DNA from: Zoogloea sp044344315
GTDB taxonomy: Bacteria > Pseudomonadota > Gammaproteobacteria > Burkholderiales > Rhodocyclaceae
Length of the DNA stretch: 64,000 nt
NCBI RefSeq assembly: GCF_044344315.1
Contig: NZ_JBIJDC010000002.1
Coordinates: forward strand, 33,466-97,465
Direction of reading: 5' to 3'
Below the pieces are notes generated by a model. The model did no database searches and was not told the DNA's origin. It worked only from the letters and a program-made list of their open reading frames with translations. Each line of letters begins with the position of its first letter. Within the stretch, counting starts at the first letter, position 1. The position numbers and the translations under genes were made by a program. Positions 17,246 to 26,591 of this stretch are shown one piece after another.

Positions 17246-18301
17246 TCAGGTGCTGCGCTCGAAGATGACCGCGGCCCGGTCCCCCCTGTCGGAGGAAGCA
17301 TAGACCAAAGCCGGGCCGGGTCGATAGCCCCCGGTCAAGCCGTGACACGCCAGCGCGGCCAGCGCCAGGCCGTGGGCAGCCCCCAGGTCGCCAAAACACT
17401 CCGCCGGGTGTTCCGTATGAGCCTCGTCGGCGAAGGCCGAGGCATTGCGGATTCGTGCCACACCAAACTCCCGTGCCCAATAGCGCTCTCCATTGAAACT
17501 GCAGTAAACGGTCTGCAGCGGCACCGTCAGACCCGCGGCGTCGAGGCACGCCGAGACGACGCCGGCCAGCCCCTCCCCCAGGTAGGGCTCATCGGCGTAA
17601 AGGTGCCCGGGCTCGAACCCGCTACCCGTCGCGGCGATCCGCGCCAAGACCGGTAAGCCGTAGCTGCGCGTCACGGACTCGCTCGCCACCAGAAGGAAGG
17701 CCGCGCCTTCAGCCGGGCTGAAGCCATCACTGACGGTCTCCCCGCGAACGCGCCCGGCCTCATCCAGCGTAGCCAGCACATGCATGTCGACAAAGGAATC
17801 CAACCCGCCCACCAGGATCAGCCCGGCCTCCCCCGCAGCGATTCGCGCAGCAGCCTGAGACAGGGCCATCAGGCCACTGGCCCGCCCCCGCGGAGCGGCA
17901 ATGCTGAGCGACGGATCAAAACACGCGCCAGCCTGGCTTGCCAGAGCCTTGAGAAAGCGATCAGGATCAATCGGTCGGGTGGTGTGATGTTCAGGAAGGC
18001 CCAGGAAAAGCGGGGGAGCAGGCAAATCGGCGGGCAGTCCAGCATACAAATCACCCAGGGCCGCATGGGCCAGGCGCAGCATGCGCCCCTCGCGGGCCTG
18101 CAAAGGTGCGGCGGCCGCTGCGGGCGCGAGGGCTGGCAGGCCTTGGTCGGGAACGACCCCGACGATGAAAGGCTCCTGTCGCCGGTCGCACCAATCAATC
18201 TCACGCAACACGGACAATCGCGCCCGAGCACCCGCCGCGCTCTCCGCCAGCCCGAGGCCTGCCGGACACACCAGGCCCGCCGCGGCAATGACGACGCTCA
18301 T
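17246..18301 (-). CDS. Ketosynthase/thiolase-fold protein, probably catalytically inactive, T6SS-linked
   Basis: 351 residues with a beta-ketoacyl synthase fold pattern: N-terminal VVIAAAGLVCPAG, SDGFSPAEGAAFLLVAS in the centre, and a C-terminal GDLGAAHGLALAALACHG. The usual nucleophile segment (TACSSSLVAL type) reads RGRASGLMAL at about 138-147, with no Cys, and the NIGH segment reads DLGAAHG, with no His at the expected place. By eye both catalytic features are lost. Its start overlaps the DUF2169 stop by 4 bases (ATGA), so the two are translationally coupled. In this setting it more likely works as a structural or adaptor protein than in lipid synthesis. Confidence 0.72.
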   Translation of the reverse strand: MSVVIAAAGLVCPAGLGLAESAAGARARLSVLREIDWCDRRQEPFIVGVVPDQGLPALAPAAAAAPLQAREGRMLRLAHAALGDLYAGLPADLPAPPLFLGLPEHHTTRPIDPDRFLKALASQAGACFDPSLSIAAPRGRASGLMALSQAAARIAAGEAGLILVGGLDSFVDMHVLATLDEAGRVRGETVSDGFSPAEGAAFLLVASESVTRSYGLPVLARIAATGSGFEPGHLYADEPYLGEGLAGVVSACLDAAGLTVPLQTVYCSFNGERYWAREFGVARIRNASAFADEAHTEHPAECFGDLGAAHGLALAALACHGLTGGYRPGPALVYASSDRGDRAAVIFERST

Positions 18302-19314
18302 ACTGCGTGCCCTGCCTGCCCGGATACATGCAGGGCACGCAGCTTCAGCAAGTGCTTGTCCACCGTCAACTCCGCCCGCCAGACCATTTGCAGCCGGGCC
18401 ATGTCGGGCTCAATGAGAACAGTGTCAAGGAGCGGTTCGGCCGCCATGTGGCGACCCGCAAAATCGAATACCAACTGCAGATCAGGGCGGGGCAAAGTGA
18501 AACAGGCCTGGCCTCCCCCCGTCACCCCCTCCAGTTCGACGGTCTCGCCCCCCACCAGACGCTCCGGGGCGACAAGCCCAGGAGGGGCGACCTGGAAGAA
18601 GCGGGGGTCGAAGTCGAGGGGAAGATAGGGGGCCCGTGTCTTCTGCCAGAGCGCATCGTAAGTGCCGGCAAACCGGGCCCGCCCCAGCCAGGCTGCAGCG
18701 ACAGGCGCCACGCCGACGGGCTCGGGCCGCTCATGGGGGTGGCCCAGGAGGGCATCGGGGTCCTCGATGCAGGGCAAGGGCAGACCCACCGGGTCGGTGT
18801 CCCAGCTCGCGACAAAACCACGCCCTACCGGATTGCGCAACTCGCATTCGGGCGGATGGTCTGGCTGAGCCCGGGACTGCCCGCCAAAGGCCAGCTCCCA
18901 GCGCAGGGGCAGGCGCGCGAAGGGCTGGGGAGTGCTGGGCCGCCAGCCTTCGCCCGCCCGCTGCCAGAAACGTTCGCCGAAAACACGCAGGCGCCGGCCA
19001 AAGGTGCCGACGCGCAAGGCAACGTCCATGCTCTGTACCGGGCCCGCAGGCGCCACCGCGCGACCGAGCAGCAACACATCGGTGGATGGCTTGAGCAGGG
19101 TCAGGTCTGCCGCAGCACGCAGCGAACTGCCGGCCGGGTCGCCCCAATACACATCACTGACGAGGAACATGGCCTGGCTCGCAGCCAGCTGCGGCACCCC
19201 CGTGGAGAGGTCGTAGCTGATCTTCACCGCGGCATAGGCGCACTCAACCCCTGTCGGTGAAGGAAAGACCGACAACGTGGCCGGATAGGGAGTGGTATTG
19301 ACGACCTGGAGCAT
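18298..19314 (-). CDS. DUF2169 T6SS adaptor protein
   Basis: 338 residues. Family features include the N-terminal NTTPYPATLSVFPSPTGVE, the KISYDL strand, RLRVFGERFW, LPLRWELAFGG near 135-145 and the NPVGRGF motif near 160. DUF2169 proteins occur beside vgrG and PAAR/DUF4150 genes and act in loading or assembling the spike and its effectors. The vgrG stop lies 5 bases upstream and the ketosynthase-like gene overlaps its end, giving a tightly coupled module. Confidence 0.85.
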   Translation of the reverse strand: MLQVVNTTPYPATLSVFPSPTGVECAYAAVKISYDLSTGVPQLAASQAMFLVSDVYWGDPAGSSLRAAADLTLLKPSTDVLLLGRAVAPAGPVQSMDVALRVGTFGRRLRVFGERFWQRAGEGWRPSTPQPFARLPLRWELAFGGQSRAQPDHPPECELRNPVGRGFVASWDTDPVGLPLPCIEDPDALLGHPHERPEPVGVAPVAAAWLGRARFAGTYDALWQKTRAPYLPLDFDPRFFQVAPPGLVAPERLVGGETVELEGVTGGGQACFTLPRPDLQLVFDFAGRHMAAEPLLDTVLIEPDMARLQMVWRAELTVDKHLLKLRALHVSGQAGHAV

Positions 19315-19319
19315 CGGGC

Positions 19320-21383
19320 TCAGTTACTGGCTATTTTCGAACCCTTGATGACCACATCGCTTGACGCCTTGACGCTCACCTTGCCGCTGCCTTTGATGGT
19401 GATGTCACGCCCCTGGATGGTGATGGTACCGTCCTTCTTGAGGGTGATGGATGCATCGCCGGTCTTGAAGGTGATGGCATCGGCGGCCTCAAGGTAATAG
19501 GTTTTGCCGAGCTTGACCCGCCCGTCTTTGCCCACGCTGACCGACTGATTCTCACCGATGCTGAGGGTCACGTTCCTGCTGACGGTCTCGCTGAGATCGG
19601 CACCGATATCCACATGCTCGTCCCCCCCCACGCTGCGATTACGGCGCCCTCCCACATGGTGGCTTTCATTGGCCCCGACGGAGATGCTGCGGTCGGATCC
19701 CACGGCGGTGCTGGCATCTGCCCCCACCGTCAGGTCACGATTGACACCGATGGTGATGGATTCATTGTTCTGCACCGACTCGATGCGATCATGACCTACC
19801 GAGACTGTTTCATCGTGACCCACAGTCTTGGATCGGTCTACGCCGATGGAGCGGGTCTCGCAGTTTTCGATGACACCATCGAAATTGCGCTCGGCATGAA
19901 CATAGACCTGCTCCTCTCCCTTCTTGTCCTCAAAGCGGAGCTCGTTGAAGTTGGCTGGGGTACCGCCTTTGCTGGAGCGGGTCTTGATGCCGGTCTGGGT
20001 CATGTTGGCGGGCAGGGCATAGGGGGGCATCTGCTCCGCGTTGTAGACCCGGCCGGTGATGATCGGTCGGTCCGGATTGCCCTCAAGAAAGTCCACGATG
20101 ACTTCCTGTCCAATGCGTGGCAACGCGACCATGCCCCAATTCTTGCCGGCCCACGGATGGGACACCCTCACCCAGCAAGAGGCGTTCTCGTCCCTGCGGC
20201 CGACGCGATCCCAGTGAAACTGGACCTTTACCCGCCCGTACTTGTCTGTGTAGATCTCCTCGCCAGCCGGCCCCACCACCACGGCTGTCTGCGGCCCACG
20301 CACGATGGCCCGGGGCGTCCGGCGCTCCGGGCGAAAGACTTCGGTAGTGGGCATCGCGGTGAAACGGCAGGAATGGCTGGACCCTTGCCCAGCGCCTGTC
20401 TCATGGCCGCCATGGACCATGTCGTAGGCCGCCGAGACCACCAAATATTCCCGGTTCTGGTCTTCGCGGGGATGCTCCTGCAATGTAAAGGTGGCACCAC
20501 TGGCGATCTCCACCACGCCGCTACGCCCTTCCATCACCTCATAAGGGATACGCAACGCCTCCAGGCGGGTCTTGACGTAGCGCTCGCCATCCGCCGTGCG
20601 GAGATAGTCGCCGGGGTAATCGTAAACTTCAAGCTTCGCCCCCCCATCACTGGAAGAGACCTTGCTGGACTTCTTCAAGTCCAGGGAGGGCCGTTCAAAA
20701 TCATAGTCATCCAGTTCGGTCATGCCGGTCCGGATCTCCCGGGCGCTCATCCACTCGCCGATGGTCTTGTTCTCGGCCCGGCCCCGCCCACCTTCGGGCA
20801 GGAAGCGGATGGACGCATGCCCGACAACCGGCTTGTGGGCACTGATGGAGTCACATAGCACGACCGTATGCTTGCCCGGCGCATGCTTGAGGAAATAGTA
20901 GATGCCCTCCGTTTCCAGGAGCCGGCTGATGAAATCGAAGTCGCTTTCCCGATACTGAACACAGTAGTCCAGGGAGGGATAGCTACCGGTCAGGCGAAAG
21001 TCGAAGCTCGCATCCGGATACTTGCCGAAGATCTCTCGAACGATGTCGGGCACGGACTTGTTCTGGAAGATCCGGCAATCCGCGCTGCGCGTGAGCAACC
21101 ATAACCAGGTGTGGGCCACGATGCGATAGCGGAAATAGCGCCCTTCCACCCCCACCAACCCGAAGCGCGTAACGCAGGCATTAAAATGCCGCGGCCCCGC
21201 TTCAAGGCCGTTGTGGATCACCGTCACGCCCTGCCCGAGGATCTCCTTGGGCAACAGGGTTTCCTTGGCCGACAGCACCGTAATGTCGTACTCCGCCAGG
21301 CGCCCCAGCTCCTCCCGGGCCTGCATCGTCTCGAAGCGTACTGCGTCCCCGAACGGGGACGTGATCTCCATCAGTTGTTCCAT
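19320..21383 (-). CDS. vgrG: T6SS spike protein VgrG (TssI)
   Basis: 687 residues. The gp27-like region (about 1-370) includes YRESDFDFISRLLETEGIYY, a VgrG hallmark. The gp5-like OB-fold with GEEIYTDKYGRVKVQFHWDR and SCWVRVSHPWAGKNWG follows near 380-430. The remaining part is a series of short VGxDxxxxVG-type repeats forming the needle beta-helix, ending in GTITIQGRDITIKGSGKVSV. There is no C-terminal enzymatic extension, so it is a plain spike rather than an evolved VgrG. It trimerises on top of the Hcp tube and takes a PAAR-like tip. It begins the spike-adaptor module of the locus. Confidence 0.95.
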   Translation of the reverse strand: MEQLMEITSPFGDAVRFETMQAREELGRLAEYDITVLSAKETLLPKEILGQGVTVIHNGLEAGPRHFNACVTRFGLVGVEGRYFRYRIVAHTWLWLLTRSADCRIFQNKSVPDIVREIFGKYPDASFDFRLTGSYPSLDYCVQYRESDFDFISRLLETEGIYYFLKHAPGKHTVVLCDSISAHKPVVGHASIRFLPEGGRGRAENKTIGEWMSAREIRTGMTELDDYDFERPSLDLKKSSKVSSSDGGAKLEVYDYPGDYLRTADGERYVKTRLEALRIPYEVMEGRSGVVEIASGATFTLQEHPREDQNREYLVVSAAYDMVHGGHETGAGQGSSHSCRFTAMPTTEVFRPERRTPRAIVRGPQTAVVVGPAGEEIYTDKYGRVKVQFHWDRVGRRDENASCWVRVSHPWAGKNWGMVALPRIGQEVIVDFLEGNPDRPIITGRVYNAEQMPPYALPANMTQTGIKTRSSKGGTPANFNELRFEDKKGEEQVYVHAERNFDGVIENCETRSIGVDRSKTVGHDETVSVGHDRIESVQNNESITIGVNRDLTVGADASTAVGSDRSISVGANESHHVGGRRNRSVGGDEHVDIGADLSETVSRNVTLSIGENQSVSVGKDGRVKLGKTYYLEAADAITFKTGDASITLKKDGTITIQGRDITIKGSGKVSVKASSDVVIKGSKIASN

Positions 21384-21393
21384 GACATGTCCC

Positions 21394-22734
21394 TCAAGGC
21401 TTGCGTGCCACTACAACCAATCCGAGCACGGGCTTGCCCCCCTCGGTCCGCAGGGTGTCCTCGCCAGCCTCCAGCAAGTCCAGGCCGGCAGCCCGGATCA
21501 CTTCCTCGACGTGCCCACAGGTATGGCTGTAGCGGCCATGGGGATTAATGCGGAAACCCTCGGGGGCATCCCCATCGTCGGCCCGCTCCACGGTAAAAAC
21601 CAGCACCCCTTCTGCCTTCAGTGCCCCTGCGGCAGCCATAACGACCCGCCGCAGATCGCCGAAATAGCATAGGGTGTCAGCAGACATGATCACGTCCCAC
21701 ACCCCATCCTGACCAAGCAGGAACTCGGTCAGCTCGGCCTTTTCCAGTTCGGTATACACACCCTTGTTGGCCGCCAGCTCCAGCATGCCGCCGGAGAGGT
21801 CAACACCGGCCAGACGACCGCACATGGGAGCGACCAGCGGGCCGCACAGGCCGGTCCCACAGCCTGCATCAAGCAGACTTAGCCCGCGGCGCGCCCCCAC
21901 CTGACGGGACAGCGCCGCCGCGCAGAGCTGAGGCGCCTGATAAGAAAGCTTGAGATTAAGCTGCTCCTCGAAACTCGAGGCGAAGCGGTCGAAGGTGTAT
22001 TCCAGGTAATCGTCAGCCGCTCGCTCCGGCACCCCCTGCCCCGAACAGGCCGCATGCAGGTGACGCGCCACCGGATGGTCAGGCGCTACCTCGACCCATT
22101 GCCGGAACACCTCGGCCGCCTCCTCGTGACGGCCAAGGGAATAGTAGGTCAGGCCGAGCAGCTTGTGCGCCTCCGGATGGCCCGGAATCCGGCTGATGGA
22201 CTGGCAATAGTAGTGGATAGCCTCCGCGGTCTGCCCCTGGGCCGCATACAACAGCCCCATGTTGTTGTATGCCCGGGCGTTTTGCGAATCAAGCGCGATG
22301 GCATGCCTGAAGCTGGCGGCAGCCTCTTCGAAGCGCCCCTCGGCCTTGAGCAGCGCTCCGTAATTGTTGTGGAGGTTGGCGTCGTCAGGCGCGAGTTCGA
22401 TGGCGCGTCCGTAGCAAGCAGTGGCTTCCGCCAGCTGCCCGCACTGGACGTGGATATTGCCGAGATTGTTGTAAAACCCGGGAAAATCCGGAACCAGCTC
22501 GATTGCCCGCGCGATCAGGGCAACGCCCTCGGCACTGCGGCCACGCTCATGACACAGCACGCCGAGGAAATGACAGGCATCTGCCATATCGGGGGCCACC
22601 TCGATGATGCGCCGATACAGCGCCTCGGCCCCCTCATGGGCCTTCTCCCGATGCAACTGCAGGGCGAGGCCCAAGGCCTCCTCCAGGCTGAGATCGGTGA
22701 TTGCCTCCATCTCTCTCTGAATGTCGTCAGTCAT
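21394..22734 (-). CDS. TPR-repeat/SAM-dependent methyltransferase fusion protein
   Basis: 446 residues. Residues about 15-215 are five or more TPR repeats (GFYNNLGNIHVQCGQLAEAT, NNYGALLKAEGRFEEAA, YNNMGLLYAAQGQTAEAI). Residues about 245-446 are a class I methyltransferase domain with SAM motif I LLDAGCGTGLCG and motif II VWDVIMSADTLCYFG. It lacks any export signal. It sits between clpV and vgrG, with vgrG starting 10 bases downstream, so it is cotranscribed with the T6SS. The target is unknown; methylation of a T6SS component, a moonlighting chaperone role or an effector are all possible. Confidence 0.85.
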   Translation of the reverse strand: MTDDIQREMEAITDLSLEEALGLALQLHREKAHEGAEALYRRIIEVAPDMADACHFLGVLCHERGRSAEGVALIARAIELVPDFPGFYNNLGNIHVQCGQLAEATACYGRAIELAPDDANLHNNYGALLKAEGRFEEAAASFRHAIALDSQNARAYNNMGLLYAAQGQTAEAIHYYCQSISRIPGHPEAHKLLGLTYYSLGRHEEAAEVFRQWVEVAPDHPVARHLHAACSGQGVPERAADDYLEYTFDRFASSFEEQLNLKLSYQAPQLCAAALSRQVGARRGLSLLDAGCGTGLCGPLVAPMCGRLAGVDLSGGMLELAANKGVYTELEKAELTEFLLGQDGVWDVIMSADTLCYFGDLRRVVMAAAGALKAEGVLVFTVERADDGDAPEGFRINPHGRYSHTCGHVEEVIRAAGLDLLEAGEDTLRTEGGKPVLGLVVVARKP

Positions 22735-22762
22735 GGCTTTTCTGATTCAGGCACAAATTTGT

Positions 22763-25489
22763 TCATTCAAAGGCGTAACTGAAACCACCGTCAGCCACCC
22801 CGATCCGCACGGCAGCCACTGGACGGCCCTCCATGGTGCGGGTCAGAAACTCCCGGCTCAGATCGGGCAACAGGGTGTTGGTCAGAATGGCATCAATCAT
22901 GCGGCCACCCGATTCGCTCTCGGTGCAGCGAGACACCACCAGCTTGCGGACCTCGTCGGTGTACTCGAAAGGAATCCTGTAACGCGCCTCGACCCGGGCC
23001 TTGATACGGTTGAGCTGCAGGCTGACGATGCGCCCGAGCATCTCGTCAGACAGGGGGTAGTAGGGAATCACCACGAGACGGCCGAGCAGGGCCGGCGGGA
23101 AGATCTTGAGCAGCGGCTCGCGCAGACTCTTGGCCAGCCCATCGGGTTCGGGCATCAGCTCCGGATCGCGGCACATGGACGAGATCAGCTCGGTGCCGGC
23201 ATTGGTGGTGAGCAGGATCAGGGTGTTCTTGAAATCGATGAAGCGCCCCTCCCCGTCTTCCATGAAGCCCTTGTCGAAGACCTGGAAGAAGATCTCATGG
23301 ACGTCCGGGTGGGCCTTCTCGACCTCGTCCAGCAGCACCACCGAATAGGGCTTGCGGCGCACCGCCTCGGTGAGGACACCCCCCTCGCCATAACCCACGT
23401 AACCCGGTGGCGCACCCTTGAGGGTGGAGACCGTATGCGCCTCCTGGTATTCGCTCATGTTGATGGTGATCAGGTTCTGCTCACCACCGTAAAGGGCCTC
23501 GGCCAGGGCCAGGGCGGTTTCGGTCTTGCCCACGCCGGAAGTGCCGGCCAGCATGAAGACACCGATAGGCTTGCTCGGATTGTCGAGCCCGGCGCGAGAG
23601 GTCTGGATGCGCTTGGCGATCATCTCCATGGCGTGATCCTGACCGACCACCCGCTCTCCCAATGCGGAGGCCAGCTTGAGAATGGTCTCCACTTCATTGC
23701 GGGCCATGCGCCCGACGGGAATTCCGGTCCAGTCGCCCACCACACTGGCGGTGGCCTGGTAGTCGACGGTGGCGAGGATCAGCGGGCTTTCACCTTGTAC
23801 TTCGGCCAGAGCCGCCTGCACCTTACCAAGCTGCGCCAGCAACTCGGCCCGCTCCGTCTCATCCGGTGCGCCGACCAGGGCCGCCGGATCGCCCCCGGCA
23901 ACTTCGCCGGCAGCCTCTTCCAGGGCGCTGCCGGTCCCTTCGACCGGCTGGGCGCCCCCCCGCAGGCGGGCACGCAGGGCCAGCAGCTCGTCCACCAGCT
24001 CTTTCTCGCGCTTCCAGCGCGCCTCCAGTTCGACCAGACGCGCACGCTCCCCCTCGAGAGCGACGTTGACCTCGGTTTCGCGCTGGGCCACCTCGATGCC
24101 CACCGCCTTCTCACGGCCGATGATCTGCTCCTCGGTTTCAAGGGCCTCGATGCGCTTGCGGCAATCGTCCACTTCAGCCGGCGTGGCATGCAGGCTGATC
24201 GCCACCCGCGCGCAGGCCGTATCCAGGAGGCTGACCGATTTATCTGGCAACTGACGCGCCGGAATGTAGCGATGGGACAGACGTACCGCGGCCTCCAGAG
24301 CCTCATCGAGAATCTGCACCTTGTGGTGCTTCTCCATGGTGGATGCAACACCTCGCATCATCAGGATGGCGCGACGCTCGTCCGGTTCGTCCACCTGCAC
24401 GGCCTGGAAACGCCGGGTCAGCGCGGGATCCTTCTCGATGTACTTCTTGTACTCGGCCCAGGTGGTGGCGCCGATGGTCCGCAGCTGCCCGCGGGCCAAA
24501 GCCGGTTTCAGCAGGTTGGCGGCGTCGCCCGTGCCTGCGGCACCGCCCGCCCCCACCAGCGTATGGGTTTCATCGATGAACAGGATGATGGCCTTGGGGC
24601 TGGCCTGTACTTCATCGATCACCGCTCGCAGGCGCTGCTCGAACTCGCCCTTCATGCTGGCGCCTGCCTGCAGCAGGCCCACGTCGAGGGCACGCAACTC
24701 GACATCCTTCAGGGACGGAGGAACGTCGCCACGCACGATGCGCTGGGCGAAGCCCTCTACCACCGCCGTTTTGCCGACCCCGGCCTCGCCGACCAGGATG
24801 GGGTTATTCTGGCGGCGTCGCATCAGGATATCGATGAGTTGGCGGATCTCTTCATCACGGCCAACAATGGGGTCCATCTTGGCTTCCCGCGCCTGGGCGG
24901 TGAGATCGGTGGTGAAGCGCTTCAGCGCCTCCTGCTTGCCCATGGAGGCCGGCGCCAGGGCATCACTGGCCTCTCCAGGCTGGCCCGTGCTGCCGGACAC
25001 GGACAGCGCCTCTTCGGCAGAAGAGGCCACGATCGCAGCAAATTCATCAACCAGGGTATCTGCGCGGATCCGCTCGAACTGTCGGGAGATGCCCAGCAGC
25101 ACGTTAAGCAGGCGCGGCGTTTTGAGTGCGCCGACGATCAGGTGGCCCGTACGGATCGCACCCTCACCGTACATCAGCGAGCCGTAAACCCAAGCACGCT
25201 CCGAGATATCCATCACATGCTCGGAGAGGTCCGAAATCGCCGTCGCGCCCCGTGGAAGCTTATCAAGCGCCGCCGTTACGTCTGCCGACAGGCGGGACGC
25301 ATCAATCTCGAAATGACGGACGATGCAGTGAATGTCAGTGTTATCCGTCTGAACGATCTGGGCGATCCAGTGCGCCAACTCCACATAGGGATTGCCACGC
25401 AGCTTGCAAAACACGGTGGCACTCTCGATGGCCTTGTAGGCCACGCTGTTGAGTTTGCCGAACAGGGCAACACGACTGATCTCGCTCAT
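22763..25489 (-). CDS. tssH: T6SS disassembly ATPase TssH (ClpV)
   Basis: 908 residues of the ClpB/ClpV AAA+ family. It has a Clp-N domain (1-150), AAA1 with Walker A GEAGVGKT at 234-241, a coiled-coil middle region (about 430-520) and AAA2 with Walker A GTSGVGKT in the C-terminal half followed by a Clp C-terminal domain. The GNPYVELAHWIAQI segment near 33-46 is typical of ClpV rather than ClpB. ClpV recycles contracted TssBC sheaths. It follows tssG after 13 bases. Confidence 0.95.
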   Translation of the reverse strand: MSEISRVALFGKLNSVAYKAIESATVFCKLRGNPYVELAHWIAQIVQTDNTDIHCIVRHFEIDASRLSADVTAALDKLPRGATAISDLSEHVMDISERAWVYGSLMYGEGAIRTGHLIVGALKTPRLLNVLLGISRQFERIRADTLVDEFAAIVASSAEEALSVSGSTGQPGEASDALAPASMGKQEALKRFTTDLTAQAREAKMDPIVGRDEEIRQLIDILMRRRQNNPILVGEAGVGKTAVVEGFAQRIVRGDVPPSLKDVELRALDVGLLQAGASMKGEFEQRLRAVIDEVQASPKAIILFIDETHTLVGAGGAAGTGDAANLLKPALARGQLRTIGATTWAEYKKYIEKDPALTRRFQAVQVDEPDERRAILMMRGVASTMEKHHKVQILDEALEAAVRLSHRYIPARQLPDKSVSLLDTACARVAISLHATPAEVDDCRKRIEALETEEQIIGREKAVGIEVAQRETEVNVALEGERARLVELEARWKREKELVDELLALRARLRGGAQPVEGTGSALEEAAGEVAGGDPAALVGAPDETERAELLAQLGKVQAALAEVQGESPLILATVDYQATASVVGDWTGIPVGRMARNEVETILKLASALGERVVGQDHAMEMIAKRIQTSRAGLDNPSKPIGVFMLAGTSGVGKTETALALAEALYGGEQNLITINMSEYQEAHTVSTLKGAPPGYVGYGEGGVLTEAVRRKPYSVVLLDEVEKAHPDVHEIFFQVFDKGFMEDGEGRFIDFKNTLILLTTNAGTELISSMCRDPELMPEPDGLAKSLREPLLKIFPPALLGRLVVIPYYPLSDEMLGRIVSLQLNRIKARVEARYRIPFEYTDEVRKLVVSRCTESESGGRMIDAILTNTLLPDLSREFLTRTMEGRPVAAVRIGVADGGFSYAFE

Positions 25490-25502
25490 ACCGACCTTTC
25501 AA

Positions 25503-26591
25503 TTAGGCTGACTGGGCTGCAGGGAATCGATCAGTGGCAACACTGCCTGGGTTGCTGCCACCAAACTGCGAAGCGGGGCGCCCAAGCACCCGCTCCACGT
25601 CCAGCACGAGGTCGTCGGCATCACGGGACGCATCCCGTCCGCCCAGCCAGGCCGTGTAGCCCAGCCGCACCCGACCATCGAGCCGCGCAACAGGAACGTC
25701 CGCAGCGGCGAGCACCAGCCGGACATCCCAGAAATATTCCAGATTCACATAGTTGTGCACACAGGCCGCCAGAGCCCGGATACCCGCGCCGGCAGGCAGC
25801 AGCGACCCATAGCTTGCGCCGGAGAGCGGGCCGACACGCAGACGGAACTTGTGTTGCCTGTCCCACACACGGCTACCCACCACTGCACCACGGCCCAGGG
25901 CCTGACGTCCCGCGCCCAGGGCGAGGCGATCATCCTCTTCGAGCACAATCCAGTGACCGACGAACTGCTCAACCTGCGCTTCGCAACGGAAGTAAGCCGC
26001 CACCAGCTTGGCCAAGCCTTCTCCGTTGCGGATCTGGCGACTCAGATGGCCGGCATGGGCCAGTTTGGCAAAGTCTGGAAGCGCATCCCGATCACGCAAC
26101 TCGGACAGGCCAATGCCCGCCAGGGCCCCCAGATAGCGCCCGAAGGGATCGTCGTCGGGCCGATCAAGGCTAACGGTCGGTTGGGCCTGCGCCCAAGCAC
26201 GGTAAAAAAGGCTTAGAAAACGGTGATGAAAAACATCCAGGAAGCGTGCGAAGCTCGCATCGCCACCATGCAAAAGACGATTACGGGCGTGCTCGGTGAG
26301 GTGTCGCGGCAACGGTCCGTTAGGGCCGAGCATGCCGAAAAAGCGCACCTCCAGGCGATTCGGCCGCCGGCCCTTGGCTGGGGCAACCGACGCCAGCGAG
26401 GCGGGCGCAAAACTGAGGTCGGGATCCTGCCCCAGACGTATCGGCTCCTCGGCGGGGCTCCGCCCAAACCCGATGCGTGGCGCGTCCGCGTTGGCCGCAT
26501 CAAGGCGGCGCAGCGCGTGATAGAAATCCCATGCCCAGGGCTCCCTGGCCATGGACTCCAGCAGGGTCAGAAGATCGGGCGAAGCCCGCAT
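25503..26591 (-). CDS. tssG: T6SS baseplate component TssG
   Basis: 362 residues. Family features are WAWDFYHALRRLDAAN near 19-34, IGFGRSPAEEPIRLGQDP near 41-58 and VRFFGMLGPNGPLPRHLTEH near 83-102. TssG with TssF and TssE forms the baseplate wedge around the VgrG spike. Its start overlaps the end of tssF by 25 bases, the normal coupled tssF-tssG arrangement. Confidence 0.95.
   Translation of the reverse strand: MRASPDLLTLLESMAREPWAWDFYHALRRLDAANADAPRIGFGRSPAEEPIRLGQDPDLSFAPASLASVAPAKGRRPNRLEVRFFGMLGPNGPLPRHLTEHARNRLLHGGDASFARFLDVFHHRFLSLFYRAWAQAQPTVSLDRPDDDPFGRYLGALAGIGLSELRDRDALPDFAKLAHAGHLSRQIRNGEGLAKLVAAYFRCEAQVEQFVGHWIVLEEDDRLALGAGRQALGRGAVVGSRVWDRQHKFRLRVGPLSGASYGSLLPAGAGIRALAACVHNYVNLEYFWDVRLVLAAADVPVARLDGRVRLGYTAWLGGRDASRDADDLVLDVERVLGRPASQFGGSNPGSVATDRFPAAQSA

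Noticed and set aside
17246..18301. Ketosynthase-like gene as a fatty-acid or polyketide enzyme
   Set aside because: Catalytic Cys and His appear missing and all neighbours are T6SS genes.
19320..19900. Repeats in the vgrG 3' part as a possible DNA repeat array
   Set aside because: The periodic VGxD pattern is the protein needle repeat of VgrG, not a CRISPR or tandem DNA repeat.
22721..26173. Very long plus-strand open frame (about 1150 codons)
   Set aside because: It lies opposite clpV and tssG, whose protein motifs are clear; it has no recognisable domain and is a GC-driven shadow.
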